Below, piece by piece: positions 19,410-26,789 of a stretch of 64,000 nt of DNA. The notes under the pieces were generated by a model. It saw nothing but the letters and a program-made list of their open reading frames with translations, was not told the origin of the DNA and did not search any database. Source of the stretch: Rhodocyclales bacterium GT-UBC (GTDB lineage Bacteria > Pseudomonadota > Gammaproteobacteria > Burkholderiales > Rhodocyclaceae); NCBI GenBank assembly GCA_003583745.1, contig QXPY01000011.1, forward strand, positions 62,001 to 126,000, read 5' to 3'. Position 1 is the first letter of the stretch. Every line of letters begins with the position of its first letter. The translations under genes and the position numbers were made by a program.

Positions 19410-20573
19410 TCAGGCGGGGCTGGTGGTTTCTGCCTTGTCGTCGTGCCAGACGATGGGCTTGGTCTGCTGTTGTTCCAGTTCGATTTCGCAGGCCGGGTCG
19501 TTGCATTCCTCGTGCTTCTTGAAGGCGATGACGTGGTCGGCGTCCAGGCGGATGCCGATTTTTTCGCCGAGGGCATGGTTGTGATGCGATGGCACCAGCG
19601 AGAGGACTTCGCTGCCACTGGCCAGACGCAGGGTATAGAGGATGTCGGCACCGCGGAAAGCCTTGTGCAGGACTTCGGCCAGCACCGGACTGGCGTCGTC
19701 ATGGACGATATCGTCCGGGCGCAGCAGGATGTCGACCCGGCAGCCGTTGTCGCAGGCCGAGCAGGTTTCGTTGCATTCGACCGGCGTGTCGGAGATCAGC
19801 GTGCCCAGTTCCATCTTGACGCTGTTGTTGTCGCCGACCGTACCGCCGATCAGCACGCCCTGGCCGATGAAGTCGGCGACGAAGCGGTTGGCCGGGCGGT
19901 GATAGAGGTTGTACGGCACATCCCATTGCTGGATGCGGCCATGGTGCATGATGCCGATCTCGTCAGCCATGGCGAAGGCTTCGTGCTGATCGTGGGTGAC
20001 CATGACGGCGGTCGATCCTTCGCGCTTGAGGATTTCGCGGACCTCGACCGACAGGCGTTCGCGCAGGCCGACATCGAGGTTGGAAAAGGGCTCGTCGAGC
20101 AGGATCAGTTCCGGTCGGGGCGCCAGGGCGCGGGCCAGGGCAACGCGCTGCTGCTGGCCGCCAGAAAGTTCGTGCGGATATTTTTCGCCCTGGCCGGAAA
20201 GCCCGACCGTGGCCAACAATTCCTTTACGCGCTGGCGGGCGGCTTCGTCCGGCTTGCGCCCGAGGCCGAAGGCGACGTTCTGTTCGATGGTGAGGTGGGG
20301 GAACAGCGCATAGTCCTGGAAAACCATGCCAATCCGGCGCTTTTCCGGCGCCACGCGCAGTCCCTGGCGACTGACCACTTCACCGTGCAGGCAAATCTCG
20401 CCGCCAGCGATTTCCTCGAAACCGGCAATGCAACGCAAAAGTGTCGTCTTGCCGCAACCGGATGGACCAAGCAGACAGGCGATCTGGCCGGCCTGGAGCT
20501 TGAAATCTACGCCATCGACGACGGTCTGCCTGCCGTAGCGTTGAACGACGCTTTTTAGTTCGAGTTGAGTCAT
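19410..20573 (-). CDS. fbpC: Iron(III) ABC transporter ATP-binding protein with extra Cys cluster
   Basis: 387 residues. Walker A GPSGCGKTT, Q-loop GMVFQDYALFPH, signature LSGGQQQRVALARAL, Walker B LILLDEPFSNLD, switch His in MVTHDQHEAFAMADE: the FbpC/PotA/CysA type with a C-terminal regulatory TOBE domain. The divergent permease (20604..22259) and binding protein (22886..23890) are the ferric-type partners. Unusual: in the regulatory domain Cys267, 271, 274 and 278 form C-x3-C-x2-C-x3-C (ECNETCSACDNGC), and a later ECNDPACE adds two more Cys. This looks like a metal or Fe-S site for iron sensing (inference). First gene of the minus-strand operon that continues with aat and bpt. ATG 20573 has no clear Shine-Dalgarno sequence and lies about 8 bases from a -10-like element. 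Confidence 0.9.
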   Translation of the reverse strand: MTQLELKSVVQRYGRQTVVDGVDFKLQAGQIACLLGPSGCGKTTLLRCIAGFEEIAGGEICLHGEVVSRQGLRVAPEKRRIGMVFQDYALFPHLTIEQNVAFGLGRKPDEAARQRVKELLATVGLSGQGEKYPHELSGGQQQRVALARALAPRPELILLDEPFSNLDVGLRERLSVEVREILKREGSTAVMVTHDQHEAFAMADEIGIMHHGRIQQWDVPYNLYHRPANRFVADFIGQGVLIGGTVGDNNSVKMELGTLISDTPVECNETCSACDNGCRVDILLRPDDIVHDDASPVLAEVLHKAFRGADILYTLRLASGSEVLSLVPSHHNHALGEKIGIRLDADHVIAFKKHEECNDPACEIELEQQQTKPIVWHDDKAETTSPA

Positions 20574-20603
20574 AGCGCTCGATTATAATTCGCATTCACA
20601 ATC
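20574..20603. promoter_or_regulatory. Divergent fbpC/fbpB promoter with palindromic -10 and Fur-box-like sequence
   Basis: The 30-base gap between the two start codons contains the palindrome ATTATAAT (20582-20589), which reads TATAAT on both strands. From it the + strand ATG (20604) is 14 bases away and the minus ATG (20573) 8 bases away, so both mRNAs would have almost no 5' leader; neither start has a Shine-Dalgarno sequence. The overlapping AATTCGCATTC resembles proteobacterial Fur boxes. No good -35 is visible on either strand. Confidence 0.55.
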
Positions 20604-22259
20604 ATGCGCACAGCTCACTATTCTCCCCTGTTGATCGTCGGTTTCATCGTTGCCCTGCTGGCCGGGTTGCCGGTGGCCAGCGTCGGACTCAATCTGCTGG
20701 CCGGCGGTACCAGCGATACCTGGGCGCATTTGGTGCATACCGTATTGCCTGACTACATGTTGAATTCGCTATGGTTATGCCTTGGCGTCGGTTGCGGCGT
20801 CGGCCTGATTGGCGTGGCGACGGCGTGGCTGACCGCGATGCACGATTTTCCCGGACGGCGCTTCTTCGAATGGGCGATGGTCTTGCCGCTGGCCATGCCG
20901 GCCTACGTCATGGCTTACGTCTATACCGATTTCCTGCAGTTCGTCGGTCCTTTGCAAACCGCTTTGCGTGAGGCGTTCGGTTGGCAATACGGCGATTACT
21001 GGTTCCCGGATATCCGCAGCCTGCCGGGGGCCATGCTGATGTTCGTCTGCGTGCTCTATCCCTACGTTTATCTGTTGGCGCGGACGGCTTTCATCGAACG
21101 CGCCAGCGGCATGCTCGAAGCGGCGCGTACACTCGGCATGGGGCCGTGGCGGGCCTTCTTCTCGGTGTCGCTGCCGCTGGCCCGGCCGGCCATCGTCGCC
21201 GGCATCGCGCTGGCCTTGATGGAAACGCTGGCCGATTACGGCACGGTGGCGTATTTCGCGGTGAATACTTTTACCACCGGCATCTATCGCGCCTGGTTTT
21301 CGCTCGGCGACCGGGTCGCGGCGGCGCAGCTTGCCGCCATGTTGCTCGGCTTTGTGCTCTTCTTGCTGATGGCGGAGCGGCTTTCGCGCGGTCGAGCGCG
21401 TTATCACAACACGACCGGGCGGAATCGCCCGATGGTCGGTGCCCAGCTCGGTGGTATCAAGGCGCTGGCGGCGATCCTTACCTGTGCGCTGCCGCTTTGC
21501 CTGGGTTTCGTGCTGCCAGCCGGCCTGTTGCTCAAGATGGCGCTGACCGAGGGCGATGCCCAGTTTGGCGAACGTTTCCTGATGCTGTCGCGCAACAGTT
21601 TCGTGCTGGCCGGGCTGACCGCCTGCATCGGCGTGCTGCTTGCCTTGCTGATGGCCTATGGGGCGCGGCTGGCCAAGTCGAATTTTGCCAACGGCCTGAA
21701 TCGCGTCGTTGGCTTGGGTTATGCGGTGCCTGGCGCGGTGATCGCGGTCGGCGTGCTGATTCCGGTGACCCGATTGGATAACTGGTTGTCAGGCCAGTGG
21801 CAACTGTGGTTCGGCTATAACCCCGGCTTGTTGCTGACGGGCGGCATCGCGGCAGTGATCTACGCTTATCTGGTGCGTTTCCTGGCGGTCGCCCTGCATA
21901 CGGTTGAATCGAGTCTGGCCAAGGTGACGCCGAGCATGGACGATGCGGCACGCAGTCTCGGTCTGGGGCAGGGCGAGACCCTGCGCCGGGTGCATGCGCC
22001 GATGCTGCGGGGCAGCTTGTTCACCGCCGGTTTGCTGGTCTTCGTCGATGTGATGAAGGAGTTGCCGGCGACGCTGGTGATGCGCCCTTTCAATTTCGAC
22101 ACACTGGCGACGCAGGCTTATACGCTGGCGTCTGACGAGCGGCTGGCGGAAGCCTCGACTGCGGCGCTGGCGATTGTCGGTGTCGGTTTGTTGCCTCTGA
22201 TCGCGTTGTCGCAGCAAATCTCGGCGGCCCGTCGCGGCACCTCGACGCCGCTCTCATGA
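20604..22259 (+). CDS. fbpB: Iron(III) ABC transporter permease (FbpB, duplicated permease)
   Basis: 551 residues with about 12 membrane helices in two homologous halves, as in FbpB/SfuB. Each half has an EAA-type loop: SGMLEAARTLGMGPWRAFFS (about residues 168-187) and TPSMDDAARSLGLGQGETLR (about 443-462). These contact the ATPase. It imports ferric iron delivered by the periplasmic FbpA (22886..23890). It is transcribed divergently from fbpC, starting 30 bases away, with no ribosome-binding site before ATG 20604, which suggests a leaderless message. It ends 8 bases from the convergent ankyrin gene. Confidence 0.93.
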   Translation: MRTAHYSPLLIVGFIVALLAGLPVASVGLNLLAGGTSDTWAHLVHTVLPDYMLNSLWLCLGVGCGVGLIGVATAWLTAMHDFPGRRFFEWAMVLPLAMPAYVMAYVYTDFLQFVGPLQTALREAFGWQYGDYWFPDIRSLPGAMLMFVCVLYPYVYLLARTAFIERASGMLEAARTLGMGPWRAFFSVSLPLARPAIVAGIALALMETLADYGTVAYFAVNTFTTGIYRAWFSLGDRVAAAQLAAMLLGFVLFLLMAERLSRGRARYHNTTGRNRPMVGAQLGGIKALAAILTCALPLCLGFVLPAGLLLKMALTEGDAQFGERFLMLSRNSFVLAGLTACIGVLLALLMAYGARLAKSNFANGLNRVVGLGYAVPGAVIAVGVLIPVTRLDNWLSGQWQLWFGYNPGLLLTGGIAAVIYAYLVRFLAVALHTVESSLAKVTPSMDDAARSLGLGQGETLRRVHAPMLRGSLFTAGLLVFVDVMKELPATLVMRPFNFDTLATQAYTLASDERLAEASTAALAIVGVGLLPLIALSQQISAARRGTSTPLS

Positions 22260-22266
22260 GCACAGC

Positions 22267-22818
22267 CTAGCGCCGGCTGGTCTTTTTGCTATCCGGCGCG
22301 TCCTGAAGATTCATCAAGTCCCTGGTCAGAATGTTGGTGTCCGTACCACGGCTGGACTGGATGTCGATATTTTCGATGATGTCGTAGTTGTTGATCTCGG
22401 TTTCGGTGAGGTCGTTGGGTTTGCGATCAAAGTCGAGGGGAATGTCGAGCGGCGGCAATTCGACCATCGCCGGCTCTTCCAGTAGAGCCGGCGGAATCCG
22501 GAAGTGCTCGGGGATAATCGCGCCTTCCTTGAGCAGCAAGGCAATGACCTTGCTGTTCTTGGCCCGCACCGCGAGGCGAAGCGGCATGCCGGGACCGTCA
22601 GCACCCGGCGCATTGATGTTCGCACCACGCTGGATCAGTTCGTTGATGATAGCCAGGTCGCCCTCGAAGCACGCGGTACGGAGAGGCAGGCCGGGATGGC
22701 CATGAATGTCCGCTTCTTCGATATCCGCGCCTTCGTCGAGCGCATCGATGACGGTACGCAGGTAGCCTTTCCGGATGGCGGAAATCAGTTTGCTGGGAGA
22801 GGGGTGCTTGCCGGACAT
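22267..22818 (-). CDS. Ankyrin-repeat protein (paralogue of 1774..2274)
   Basis: 183 residues with about three ankyrin-like repeats in residues 8-105: KLISAIRKGYLRTVIDALDE, ACFEGDLAIINELIQRGANI, PLRLAVRAKNSKVIALLLKE. A Pro-rich link (about 110-135, ELPPLDIPLDFDRKP) and a tail IIENIDIQSSRGTDTNILTR follow. The repeats and the T-D-T-containing tail align with the protein at 1774..2274. There is no signal peptide. It lies between fbpB and fbpA on the opposite strand to fbpB, which separates the iron genes; whether it has anything to do with iron uptake is unknown. Confidence 0.82.
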   Translation of the reverse strand: MSGKHPSPSKLISAIRKGYLRTVIDALDEGADIEEADIHGHPGLPLRTACFEGDLAIINELIQRGANINAPGADGPGMPLRLAVRAKNSKVIALLLKEGAIIPEHFRIPPALLEEPAMVELPPLDIPLDFDRKPNDLTETEINNYDIIENIDIQSSRGTDTNILTRDLMNLQDAPDSKKTSRR

Positions 22819-22885
22819 GGGTCAGATGCTTTAGACAGCTAGGGGATTCGGTTGAGGGATGGATGGGGGCGGAATGCGCCGCCGG

Positions 22886-23890
22886 CTATTTATAGCCCGT
22901 CTTGTCGAAAATGATTTGCGCCTTGGCCTGGTACATGGCGAGGTTTTTTACAGGTAATTTGTCGGCTTTGAACTTGCCGAGCGAATCGAGTGCCGGATTG
23001 GCAACCTTGACGCTTTCAACGGCTGGCCACTCATTGTTGCCATCGGCAAAATAGCGTTGAGCCTCGTCGGAGGCGAGGTATTCCAGAAACTGGATGGCGG
23101 CAGCCTTGTTGGGGGCGGATTTCAGGACGCCACCGCCGGAGACGTTGATGTGCGTGCCGCTGCTGCCCTGGTTGGGCCAAATGACGCCAATCTTTTCCAT
23201 GGCCTTGGTTTCGTCGGGTTTGGTCGAGCGCATCATGCGGGCAACATAGTAAGTATTCGATACCGCTACGCCGCACTCGCCCGCCGCGACCGCCTTGATC
23301 TGATCGGTGTCACCACCCTTCGGGGCGCGAGCAAAATTGGCCACCATGCCGCGTGCCCATTCTTCTGCCCTGGCTTCGCCCTGGTTGGCAATCACCGAAG
23401 CCATCAGGGACAGGTTGTAAGGGTGTGAACCGGAGCGCGAGCAAAGTTTCCCCTTGAGTTTGGGATTGGCGAGATCATCGTAGTTCTGGACGTCTTCGGC
23501 TTTTACCGTGGCCTTGTTGTAAATGATGACGCGGGCACGGGTCGAGAACGAAAACCAGTCTTCGGTGCGTAGATGGGCGGGAATCCTCGATTCCAGTTTT
23601 TTCGAAACAATCGGTGCGAACAGGCCGAGTTCATGCGCTTTTGCCAGGCGGGCAGCGTCGACCGTGAGAAAAACGTCGGCCGGGCTGTTGCTGCCTTCGT
23701 TGCGGATACGTTCCAGCAATTCTTCTTCCTTGCCCTCGATCCGATTGATCTTGATGCCGGTTTGCTTGGTGAAATTGGCGTATAGGGCTTCGTCGGTCTG
23801 GTAGTGGCGAGCCGAATACAGATTGAGCTCTGCCGCCTGCAGGTGAAGGGAAAGAAGTGCGAGTGCAGCCAGGGAAAGCATCTGCTTCAT
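22886..23890 (-). CDS. fbpA: Periplasmic iron(III)-binding protein FbpA
   Basis: 334 residues; signal peptide about 1-20 (MKQMLSLAALALLSLHLQAA), mature start ELNLYSARHYQTDEALYANF, typical for ferric-binding proteins. The iron-coordinating adjacent Tyr pair is in SNTYYVARMM. It delivers Fe3+ to FbpB/FbpC. ATG 23890 has GGAG at a normal distance, so I prefer it to the TTG two codons upstream (23896). A promoter-like TTGCAC-18 bases-TAAACT lies upstream (23929-23958). The gene is separated from fbpBC by the ankyrin gene; no Fur box is obvious in front of it. Confidence 0.95.
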   Translation of the reverse strand: MKQMLSLAALALLSLHLQAAELNLYSARHYQTDEALYANFTKQTGIKINRIEGKEEELLERIRNEGSNSPADVFLTVDAARLAKAHELGLFAPIVSKKLESRIPAHLRTEDWFSFSTRARVIIYNKATVKAEDVQNYDDLANPKLKGKLCSRSGSHPYNLSLMASVIANQGEARAEEWARGMVANFARAPKGGDTDQIKAVAAGECGVAVSNTYYVARMMRSTKPDETKAMEKIGVIWPNQGSSGTHINVSGGGVLKSAPNKAAAIQFLEYLASDEAQRYFADGNNEWPAVESVKVANPALDSLGKFKADKLPVKNLAMYQAKAQIIFDKTGYK

Positions 23891-23928
23891 GAGCAAGCTC
23901 CGTGAGTCGTCGTTTTCAGGATGTTGCT

Positions 23929-23958
23929 AGTTTAGGGAATTGGGAAATGCCAGTGCAA
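23929..23958 (-). promoter_or_regulatory. Probable sigma70 promoter of fbpA
   Basis: On the minus strand TTGCAC (23958-23953) and TAAACT (23934-23929) are spaced by 18 bases, about 40 bases upstream of the fbpA ATG. Match to consensus is moderate; start site not known. Confidence 0.4.
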
Positions 23959-23970
23959 GCGAACAGGCGT

Positions 23971-23994
23971 AAAAAAAGCGGCTGGTACGCCGCC
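23971..23994 (-). terminator. Intrinsic terminator of the NlpC/P60 gene
   Basis: On the minus strand GCGGC-GTACCA-GCCGC is followed by TTTTTTT, just after the stop of the gene at 24000. Confidence 0.85.
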
Positions 23995-23999
23995 TTGGT

Positions 24000-24506
24000 T
24001 CAGTTGCTGTCGATGATTCGCCGCGCGCCGTTATAGCGCTTGAGCCAATAGCTGCTTTCCATGCTTTCAACACGAACTTCCGCACCTGTACGGGGGGCGT
24101 GCATGAAGTGGTTGTCGCCGAGATAAATTCCAACATGCGAGAACGCGCGACGCATGGTATTGAAGAAGACCAAGTCGCCCGGTTTCAACTGACTGGTGTC
24201 GATTTGTTGGCCGACTTCGCTCATTTCCCTGGCCGTGCGTGGCAAGGATGTCCCGATGCTGTCCTTGAAGACGAGGCGAACAAAGCCGCTGCAGTCGAGT
24301 CCGCTGTCTTCGTCGTTTCCACCAAAGCGGTAGCGCACGCCAACCAGTTTGAGACCCTGCAGGATGACATCCTGAGCGACGTTGGTGTAACGTTCGAAGA
24401 AAGAAAGCGCTTCTTCCTTGCGGCCTTGCTCTGCCGCGTGGGACGCGGTCAGGCCGCCGGAAAACAGGGCGGTCGAGAGCAAAACGGTGGCAAGGACTTT
24501 ATGCAT
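24000..24506 (-). CDS. NlpC/P60 family cysteine endopeptidase
   Basis: 168 residues with signal peptide (about 1-24, ending TASHA), so exported. The catalytic domain covers about residues 45-165: Cys in GLDCSGFVRLVF, His in FSHVGIYLGDNHFMHAP. These enzymes cut gamma-D-Glu-diaminopimelate or related bonds in peptidoglycan peptides during growth or recycling. The N-terminal part is short and has no SH3 domain, as in the Spr/MepS type. A terminator follows at 23971-23994. It is divergent from acuI; the shared upstream region 24507-24623 contains the palindrome at 24576-24596. Confidence 0.92.
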   Translation of the reverse strand: MHKVLATVLLSTALFSGGLTASHAAEQGRKEEALSFFERYTNVAQDVILQGLKLVGVRYRFGGNDEDSGLDCSGFVRLVFKDSIGTSLPRTAREMSEVGQQIDTSQLKPGDLVFFNTMRRAFSHVGIYLGDNHFMHAPRTGAEVRVESMESSYWLKRYNGARRIIDSN

Positions 24507-24575
24507 AGCTGGCGAATGTATTTCAAAACAGATTGCCTGTAAAGTTTTCGCAAAAAATCGGCCACTGCAACTATG

Positions 24576-24596
24576 TTCATAATTCGTAATTATGAA
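24576..24596. promoter_or_regulatory. Palindromic operator upstream of acuI
   Basis: A perfect inverted repeat with 9-base arms, TTCATAATT and AATTATGAA, separated by CGT. It lies just before a -10-like TACAAT (24597-24602), i.e. between the likely -35 and -10 of acuI, the usual place for a repressor of MarR or TetR type. No regulator gene of this kind is adjacent. Confidence 0.6.
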
Positions 24597-24623
24597 TACA
24601 ATTTATTTCCCCGGGGGTAATGG

Positions 24624-25625
24624 ATGACGATGAATTCCTTCAAGGCACTTTTGATTGAAGAGCACGACGGCAAGGTGAGCAGCGGTTTCGTCCGGTTGGA
24701 TGAAAGTCAGCTGGATGCCGGCGAGGTCACGATCCGGGTCGCCTATTCGAGCATCAATTACAAGGATGCGCTGGCAGCTACCGGTGCCGGCAAGATCATC
24801 CGGCGTTTTCCTTGTGTCGGCGGTATCGATTTGTGCGGCATGGTGATCGAAAGTAAGGATGCGCGCTTCAAGGCGGGTGATCCTGTGATCGCCACCAGTT
24901 TCGATATCGGCGTGGCGCATCATGGCGGTTATGCCGAGATTGCGCGGGTTCCCGCTGCCTGGGTGGTTCCGTTGCCAGCAGGGTTGTCCTTGTTCGAGTC
25001 CATGGCGTTGGGTACAGCTGGTTTCACCGCGGCCCTGGGGATCGTCCGGATGGAAGAAAATGGCTTGCGTCCCGACAAGGGGCCGGTCATCGTGACCGGT
25101 GCAACCGGCGGTGTCGGCAGTCTGGCGGTCGATATGTTGGCCAAGTCCGGATATCACGTGGTGGCGCTGACCGGCAAGGAAGGCGAGTCGGATTATCTGC
25201 GTAGCCTTGGGGCGGCTGAAGTCATGTTGCGACAGAATTTGAATCTGTCGAAAATCCGCCCGCTTGACCGGGGGCGCTGGGCTGGTGCGGTCGATAATCT
25301 CGGTGGTGACGTGCTGGCCTGGATTGCCAGCACGATGGAACAGGGGGGGACGATTGCCAGTATCGGTCTGGCGGCGAGCATGTCGCTCAATACCACCGTG
25401 GCACCCTTTATCTTACGGGGCGTTTCACTGTTGGGCGTCGATTCCGGCTATATCCGCGAACCTTATCGCAGCGGGGTTTGGCAGCGCTTGGCGGGCGACT
25501 TGAAACCGCGACACCTGGCCGAAATGGCTCGACGCATTCCATTCGATGCGCTGCCCGAGACTTTCGCCGAATATATCGCAGGTCAGGCCAAGGGCCGTGT
25601 TGTGGTGGAGGTTGCCGGTGGCTGA
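24624..25625 (+). CDS. acuI: Acrylyl-CoA reductase AcuI / YhdH-family oxidoreductase
   Basis: A 333-residue zinc-free medium-chain reductase. E. coli AcuI/YhdH and this protein share YSSINYKDALAATGAGKIIR, LGTAGFTAALGIVRMEENGL and the nucleotide-binding VTGATGGVGSLAVDMLAKSG. AcuI enzymes reduce toxic acrylyl-CoA to propionyl-CoA with NADPH. The presence of prpE (26790..28682) two genes on supports a propionate/acrylate context. ATG 24624 has GGGGG upstream; ATG 24630 is an alternative. A 9+9 palindrome sits in its promoter. The last bases overlap the GTG of the following response regulator gene. Confidence 0.88.
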   Translation: MTMNSFKALLIEEHDGKVSSGFVRLDESQLDAGEVTIRVAYSSINYKDALAATGAGKIIRRFPCVGGIDLCGMVIESKDARFKAGDPVIATSFDIGVAHHGGYAEIARVPAAWVVPLPAGLSLFESMALGTAGFTAALGIVRMEENGLRPDKGPVIVTGATGGVGSLAVDMLAKSGYHVVALTGKEGESDYLRSLGAAEVMLRQNLNLSKIRPLDRGRWAGAVDNLGGDVLAWIASTMEQGGTIASIGLAASMSLNTTVAPFILRGVSLLGVDSGYIREPYRSGVWQRLAGDLKPRHLAEMARRIPFDALPETFAEYIAGQAKGRVVVEVAGG

Positions 25626-26739
25626 TGCGGCGGATCGACCCCATGTCTTGATTGTCGACGACTCGCGCGTCGTTCGGGTCTCGCTATCACAGCACTTGCG
25701 CGGAACATACGAGGTGCGCGAGGAGGCCGATGGCGAGGCGGCTTGGCAGACGCTGGTCCTTGATCACACGATTCAGGCGGTGATCTCCGATTTGCAGATG
25801 CCGAAGCTCAATGGTTATGAGTTGCTGGAGCGAGTCCGCACCTCCAAGTTGCGTCGCCTGCAGCAGCTGCCATTTATTCTGGTTTCAGGCGAGGAGACCG
25901 AGGAAGAGCGCGCCAAGGCGAAAGCGCTAGGCGTTTCGGATTTTGTGACGAAGGGGGCAGGTAGTGCCGAGTTGCTGACCCGGCTGAATCATCTGCTGGC
26001 CTTGTCTGTCGCACAGGAGAACCTGGAAACCGCGCGTGATTCTCTGGTGCAGGATCCGACAAGTGGCTTGTATACCCGGAAGTATCTCGAATTGCAGGCA
26101 GCTCAGGCATTGTCCCATTCGGCGCGCCATGGTGCCGAGACCAGTGTGATGGTGTTTGGGTTTGACGGTTTTGCGCAGCTAGGGGAGCGTTTGGGGCACG
26201 AGGTGGCGGAGCAGGTCGGAACGCGCTTCGCCAAGATGCTGGCCGGCAAGATGCGGCATGAAGACAGCTTGGGGCACTTCGCTCCAGGTCAGTATGCGGT
26301 GGTTTCCCCCGGTACTTCGTTGGCGTTCTGTATGACTTTTGCCGAGCGGGTTCGCGAGGCGGTCGAGGTGGCCAGGATATCCATGCAGGGCCAGCCGATC
26401 GCCGTCACGATCAGCATTGGTTTAGCCGGCATGCCAACCGATCACGTCAGTTCGGCGAACGGCTTGTTGGAGCTGGCTGGAGAGCGAATGCGCGAGGCCA
26501 TGCAGGCGGGGGGGAATCGGACAGTATCGGGCGGTGTCGTTTCAGCCACCCGGCCGATTTCCCTGCACCACGCGCTGGAGTTGCTGGCGGCGAACCGCAC
26601 GGGGGCTGTGTTGCCGCATCTCGGTGCATTGGGCAAGAAGTTGCTGCCTTTGCTGCAATTGATGAATCAGGAATTGGGTTTGGCTTTGCCGTTGGCAGAG
26701 ATCGAACATCGTTTGAACGAGCGGACAACCAAAAAATAA
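25618..26739 (+). CDS. Response regulator with degenerate GGDEF domain
   Basis: 373 residues from GTG 25618, which has GGAGG at 6 bases and overlaps the acuI stop. The receiver domain (about 8-125) has Asp14/Asp15 and phospho-acceptor Asp58 in AVISDLQMPKLNG and the Lys in FVTKGAG. A diguanylate-cyclase-like domain follows (about 140-300), but at the active-site loop it reads HFAPGQYAVV (220-229) where GGDEF is expected. It should therefore lack cyclase activity and may act as a c-di-GMP/GTP binder or scaffold. A helical C-terminal extension follows (about 315-373). No kinase gene is adjacent. The frame is open upstream to 25546. Confidence 0.85.
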   Translation: MADAADRPHVLIVDDSRVVRVSLSQHLRGTYEVREEADGEAAWQTLVLDHTIQAVISDLQMPKLNGYELLERVRTSKLRRLQQLPFILVSGEETEEERAKAKALGVSDFVTKGAGSAELLTRLNHLLALSVAQENLETARDSLVQDPTSGLYTRKYLELQAAQALSHSARHGAETSVMVFGFDGFAQLGERLGHEVAEQVGTRFAKMLAGKMRHEDSLGHFAPGQYAVVSPGTSLAFCMTFAERVREAVEVARISMQGQPIAVTISIGLAGMPTDHVSSANGLLELAGERMREAMQAGGNRTVSGGVVSATRPISLHHALELLAANRTGAVLPHLGALGKKLLPLLQLMNQELGLALPLAEIEHRLNERTTKK

Positions 26740-26789
26740 TCGGTCCGCTTGCTTTTCTGTTGTGCAGGAAACTTTAAAGAGGGAGTTTT

